Part shown: positions 5,267 through 7,682 of the stretch, in pieces | Position numbering within the stretch: the stretch's first letter is position 1 | Layout of the letters: every line of letters starts with the position of its first letter | Assembly (NCBI GenBank): GCA_020062525.1 | Contig: JAGUWE010000125.1 | Location: forward strand, 1-7,682 | Direction of reading: 5' to 3' | Length of the DNA stretch: 7,682 bases | DNA from: Patescibacteria group bacterium | GTDB taxonomy: Bacteria; Patescibacteriota; Patescibacteriia; JAACEG01; JAGUWE01 | Position numbers and translations under genes: made by a program | The notes under the pieces: model-generated | Told to the model about the DNA's origin: nothing | What the model saw: the letters and a program-made list of their open reading frames with translations, nothing else | Database searches by the model: none

Positions 5267-5275
5267 TGCTATAAT
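5267..5275 (+). promoter_or_regulatory. Extended -10 promoter for the gene at 5287
   Basis: TG (5267-5268), one base, then a perfect TATAAT (5270-5275). The expected -35 region is a T-rich stretch with no TTGACA-like box, so the extended -10 probably carries recognition. Transcription should start at about 5281-5283, only some 4 to 6 bases before the ATG at 5287, so the mRNA is probably nearly leaderless. Confidence 0.75.
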
Positions 5276-5286
5276 AAAATTACCTT

Positions 5287-6129
5287 ATGCTCACAACGGA
5301 TAAAAAAGCTCCTAATGGCAAATTAAATTTGTCTTATTGGTTAGTTTCGCACCGTCTTTTGGTCAAAAAGATTTTTTTGGGTTTATTTATTGCTTTTGAT
5401 GTTTTTTTAGTTGGGGTGAATATCTATGGCTTAGTTAAAATTTTTTTGGAAAAGCCCTTGGTTTGGCAGGAGACAACAATTCGCCGCTCACAACCGCCAC
5501 AAATGTTAGAGGTTTTAGAGACCCAGGTTCTATCTTTAAACAAGAATCGTTATAATTTGGTAGCTCGGCTTAAAAATCCCAATGCCGCCATTGCCGTGGC
5601 CTCATTTGATTATCGTTTTAAGAGCGGAACTTTCGTTGGTGAATTTCGTCAGAGTTTTATTTTGCCCGCTGAGGAAAAATTTTTAGTTGAGACAGGAGTT
5701 GAAAGCCAGACCGCGCTTAATTTAGCCGAAATTGAGATTACCAATATCCGCTGGCTGCGTCTTAGCAAAATTATGCCGTACCAAGAATACGAGACCTTTC
5801 GCCAAAATCGTTTTGATTTTGAGATTAAGGATAAAATTTTTACTCCGGCAGTAGAACTGCGAATTAGTGAGAAGATTCCCATTAGTAAGTCACGTTTTAC
5901 TATTATTAACCAGAGTGCTTATAGTTATTATGATGTTGGTCTTGTTGTCGGGCTTTATCACTCCGGTAAGCTGGTCGGTATTAACTATGTTAAATTAGCC
6001 AATTTTTTATCAGGGCAAAGCCGGCAAGTTGATTTGAATTGGCTGCAGATTTTGCCAGCTCAAGCGGATATTCAAGTTGAGCCAGAGGTCAACATTTTGG
6101 ATGAAGAGGTGTATATTAAGCCAATATAA
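5287..6129 (+). CDS. Membrane-anchored protein of unknown function
   Basis: I do not recognise this 280-residue protein as a named family. It has a short, charged N-terminus (about 1-28, with HRLLVKK before the membrane), one strong membrane helix at about 29-50, and a long C-terminal part that should lie outside the membrane. That part looks like two related beta-rich modules, at about 78-160 and 198-278. Each has an N-rich turn (KNPNAA, INQSAYSYYDVG), then F/L-x-SG-x-x-VG (SGTFVGEF at 113-120; SGKLVGINY), then a hydrophobic strand and a polar stretch. This recalls FxLYD or LEA14-like sandwich domains of envelope proteins, by inference only. No lipobox or signal cleavage site is evident. It precedes the rodA-like gene on the same strand with a 123-base gap, suggesting but not proving a cell-envelope role. 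It probably has its own nearly leaderless promoter. Confidence 0.85.
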   Translation: MLTTDKKAPNGKLNLSYWLVSHRLLVKKIFLGLFIAFDVFLVGVNIYGLVKIFLEKPLVWQETTIRRSQPPQMLEVLETQVLSLNKNRYNLVARLKNPNAAIAVASFDYRFKSGTFVGEFRQSFILPAEEKFLVETGVESQTALNLAEIEITNIRWLRLSKIMPYQEYETFRQNRFDFEIKDKIFTPAVELRISEKIPISKSRFTIINQSAYSYYDVGLVVGLYHSGKLVGINYVKLANFLSGQSRQVDLNWLQILPAQADIQVEPEVNILDEEVYIKPI

Positions 6130-6143
6130 ATTTATCTCAAAAC

Positions 6144-6228
6144 AATAAATTTCTATAAGTTTCGCGAAGCGAGTTTCAATAAGTTTCTGAAACTGATAGA
6201 AATTTATAGAAACTTGTAGAAATTATTT
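6144..6228. repeat. Inverted repeat before the rodA-like gene
   Basis: The left arm aataaatttctataagtttc (6144-6163) is nearly matched by gaaacttgtagaaattattt (6209-6228) in reverse complement. Between them are tttcgcgaagcgagtttc (6161-6178) and the small palindrome AGTTTC-t-GAAACT (6182-6194). It is built from the unit TTTCTAtAAGTTTC and is unrelated in sequence to the other palindromes here. No T-run follows, so a terminator role is doubtful. Confidence 0.75.
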
Positions 6229-6252
6229 ATCATTTGGATTTGTTATTTCTTT

Positions 6253-7362
6253 ATGCGATTTCGTTTTAGTTATCTAAAACAGTTTGACCTAATTTTACTA
6301 GTTTGCGTTGGACTTCTCATTTCCATCAGTTTAGCTACTATTTACAGTCTGGATTTAGCCAAAGATAGTCCAGATTTTTTAAATTTTAAGAAGCAGCTAG
6401 TTTTTACTTTCGCGGGAGTGGCGTTACTTTTTATTTTTAGTTTTTTAGACTATCGGTTATTAAGAAATTACAGTTGGTTGATTTATTCTTTAGCACTGAT
6501 TTTTTTAGTTTTAGTTTTATTGGTTGGTGCTCAGATTCGCGGCACTAAGGGCTGGTTTTATTTTTTAGGTCTTGGCATTCAGCCAGTGGAATTTGCTAAA
6601 ATCGCCTTGATTATTTATTTGACCAGTTTTTTTACTAAATATTCTCGGCAGTCAAAAAGATTTAGTTTTATTATTATTACCGGGCTCATTACTTTGGCTT
6701 TAGTAGCTTTAGTTTTACTTCAGCCAGATTTTGGTTCGGCAACTATTTTAGTTTTGCTTTGGTTAGGTATTTTATTAATTGCTGGCATTAGACGCGCTCA
6801 TTTCATTTTAATTATTAGTGTTTTTTTAGTGCTTTTCGTGTTTTCTTGGTTTTTTGTGCTTAAAGATTATCAAAAAGCCAGAATCACAACCTTTTTCAAT
6901 CCCTCGCTTGACCCCAAAGGCAGTGGTTATAATGTCACTCAATCAATTGTGGCAGTTGGTTCAGGTAAATTAATCGGCCGGGGACTTGAAGCTGGCAGTC
7001 AAAGCCAGCTTAAGTTTCTGCCAGCAGCGGAGACCGATTTTATTTTTGCCGCCGTGGCGGAAAAGTTGGGACTGGCTGGTGCTGGTTTGGTTTTGGCAAT
7101 CTGGTTTGTTCTTTTTTATCGGGGCTACAAACTGCTGCGGCGCGTTCATGATGAATTTGCTTTGTTTTTAATTATTGGTGTCCTGATTTATTTTTTTGCC
7201 CAAACCTTTTTGAATATTGGTATGAATATTGGCATTGCTCCAGTCATGGGCCTGCCACTGCCATTTCTCTCCGCTGGTGGCAGTTCGCTTTTGGCCAGTT
7301 TAATTCTTGTTGGTATTTTAGAAAGTATTAATATCCGCCATCCGCAGTTTAGATCAGTGTAA
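6253..7362 (+). CDS. rodA: RodA/FtsW-family peptidoglycan glycosyltransferase
   Basis: SEDS proteins polymerise lipid II into glycan strands with a partner class B PBP; RodA works in elongation, FtsW in division. The 369 residues match RodA length and are strongly hydrophobic, with about ten membrane segments. Signatures are GAQIRGTKGW (92-101), QPVEFAK (110-116), LQPDFGSATI, a long extracellular loop, YNVTQSIVAVGSGKLIGRGL, the catalytic-site region FLPAAETDFIFA with Asp262 (the residue essential in E. coli RodA), and LPLPFLSAGGSS (334-345). The TDFIF context and length favour RodA over FtsW, but a single SEDS protein could serve both roles. Two positions differ: Val112 where Ser is usual in QPSEFAK, and Ala341 where Tyr is usual in FLSYGGSS. 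No Shine-Dalgarno precedes the ATG, and no PBP gene is in the window. It follows the 5287 gene after a 123-base repeat-filled gap. Confidence 0.93.
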   Translation: MRFRFSYLKQFDLILLVCVGLLISISLATIYSLDLAKDSPDFLNFKKQLVFTFAGVALLFIFSFLDYRLLRNYSWLIYSLALIFLVLVLLVGAQIRGTKGWFYFLGLGIQPVEFAKIALIIYLTSFFTKYSRQSKRFSFIIITGLITLALVALVLLQPDFGSATILVLLWLGILLIAGIRRAHFILIISVFLVLFVFSWFFVLKDYQKARITTFFNPSLDPKGSGYNVTQSIVAVGSGKLIGRGLEAGSQSQLKFLPAAETDFIFAAVAEKLGLAGAGLVLAIWFVLFYRGYKLLRRVHDEFALFLIIGVLIYFFAQTFLNIGMNIGIAPVMGLPLPFLSAGGSSLLASLILVGILESINIRHPQFRSV

Positions 7363-7384
7363 GCAAAAAATTTCTAATTTTTAA

Positions 7385-7417
7385 ACCCCTAATAATCCCT
7401 TTGGGATTTTATGGGGT
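7385..7417 (+). terminator. Hairpin after the rodA-like gene
   Basis: An outer ACCCC/GGGGT stem and an inner AATCCC/GGGATT stem, with a loose internal loop and a TTT apical loop, begin 23 bases past the rodA stop codon. Twelve of fifteen positions pair. There is no T-run on the plus side, so it may act as a weak terminator or an mRNA 3' end protector. Confidence 0.5.
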
Positions 7418-7451
7418 AAACAAATTCTCACTTTCAAAATTCAAAAAAATA

Positions 7452-7475
7452 AAAAGGAAGCGAAAGCTTCCTTTT
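7452..7475 (-). terminator. Intrinsic terminator of the minus-strand gene at the right edge
   Basis: A perfect 10-bp stem, AAAAGGAAGC (7452-7461) with GCTTCCTTTT (7466-7475), has a four-base loop. Read on the minus strand it runs into a long T-rich tract (about 7443-7455). The stem overlaps the stop codon at 7474-7476, a compact arrangement. It may also stop plus-strand transcripts from rodA, as four T residues close it on that side. Confidence 0.85.
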
Positions 7476-7682
7476 AAAATTCCCTTTGGTTAAAAAATTT
7501 TCGGTAATACCAAACGTAAAGTTTGGCAACTTTTCGGCTCAGGCGTAAATGGCGGGCAATTTCAAAGATTTTCTCACGCCTTGGCAGTTGGTTAAATTTT
7601 TCCATCTCGCGACAAAATTCAATAAAACTGTTGCGCCAGCCAACATATTTGCGCCTCATCTCATCTAGAAAATATTCCCGGC
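7474..7682 (-). CDS. C-terminal end of an unrecognised basic protein (partial)
   Basis: The frame is open from the right edge to a TAA at 7474-7476, giving at least 68 residues, so the gene is cut by the window. An ATG at 7659 is present, but codons before it (reading REYFLDE) stay open, so the true start may lie outside. The fragment is rich in Arg, Lys and aromatic residues. Its second half, IFEIARHLRLSRKVAKLYVW then YYRKFF, looks like a helix-turn-helix: a helix, a short turn at LRLS, and a basic recognition-like helix. A DNA- or RNA-binding role is possible, but I cannot name a family. It converges on rodA, and a strong terminator overlaps its stop codon. Confidence 0.6.
   Translation of the reverse strand, partial: REYFLDEMRRKYVGWRNSFIEFCREMEKFNQLPRREKIFEIARHLRLSRKVAKLYVWYYRKFFNQREF

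Noticed and set aside
6144..6228. Terminator between the 5287 gene and rodA
   Set aside because: The fold is long and AT-rich but no T-run follows on the plus strand, so co-transcription cannot be excluded.
247..7362. UGA recoded as glycine (as in Gracilibacteria)
   Set aside because: All genes read through cleanly with the standard stop set and none needs UGA as sense; all stops are TAA.

Overview
This window looks like a piece of an AT-rich, small-genome bacterium, most probably a member of the Candidate Phyla Radiation (Patescibacteria; Parcubacteria- or Microgenomates-like). That placement is inferred from protein style, AT-rich gaps crowded with short palindromic repeats, no visible Shine-Dalgarno sequences, and only ATG starts and TAA stops. 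It is not proven by a phylogenetic marker tree. Ribosomal protein uL1 is present, which argues against the Parcubacteria subgroup known to lack it.

The left two thirds are read on the minus strand. From right to left they hold gyrB (DNA gyrase subunit B), a 401-base gap with a hairpin and a promoter, then the conserved block secE-nusG-rplK-rplA (translocase subunit, transcription factor, ribosomal proteins L11 and L1), closed by a strong hairpin terminator at 206-234. The first 205 bases hold no recognisable gene. A promoter-like extended -10 at 17-25 on the plus strand could make a short RNA ending at the same terminator.

The right third is read on the plus strand. A divergent promoter region (4987-5286) separates gyrB from an unrecognised membrane-anchored protein with an extracytoplasmic beta-rich part, followed by an FtsW/RodA/SpoVE-family peptidoglycan glycosyltransferase, probably rodA. 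After two hairpins, the C-terminal end of an unrecognised minus-strand gene runs off the right edge.

The genes are mostly housekeeping: DNA supercoiling, protein export, transcription elongation, translation and cell-wall elongation. The unusual content is mainly in and between them. Most of the larger gaps hold a palindromic element, of several unrelated sequence types: caaaatg/ttgtcatttt type, TACGAAA type, tcTACAGCTTACAG type, TTTCTATAAGTTTC type, a REP-like twin hairpin, and a GC-rich row of four mini-hairpins. A copy of the first type lies in frame inside gyrB and encodes part of a roughly 30-residue insertion. GyrB also has a lysine-rich N-terminal extension of about 36 residues. Four promoter candidates share an extended -10 of the form TGCTAnAnT, and one lies so close to its ATG that the mRNA would be nearly leaderless. 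I found no CRISPR array, rRNA, tRNA, insertion-sequence transposase, or defence or secretion system.
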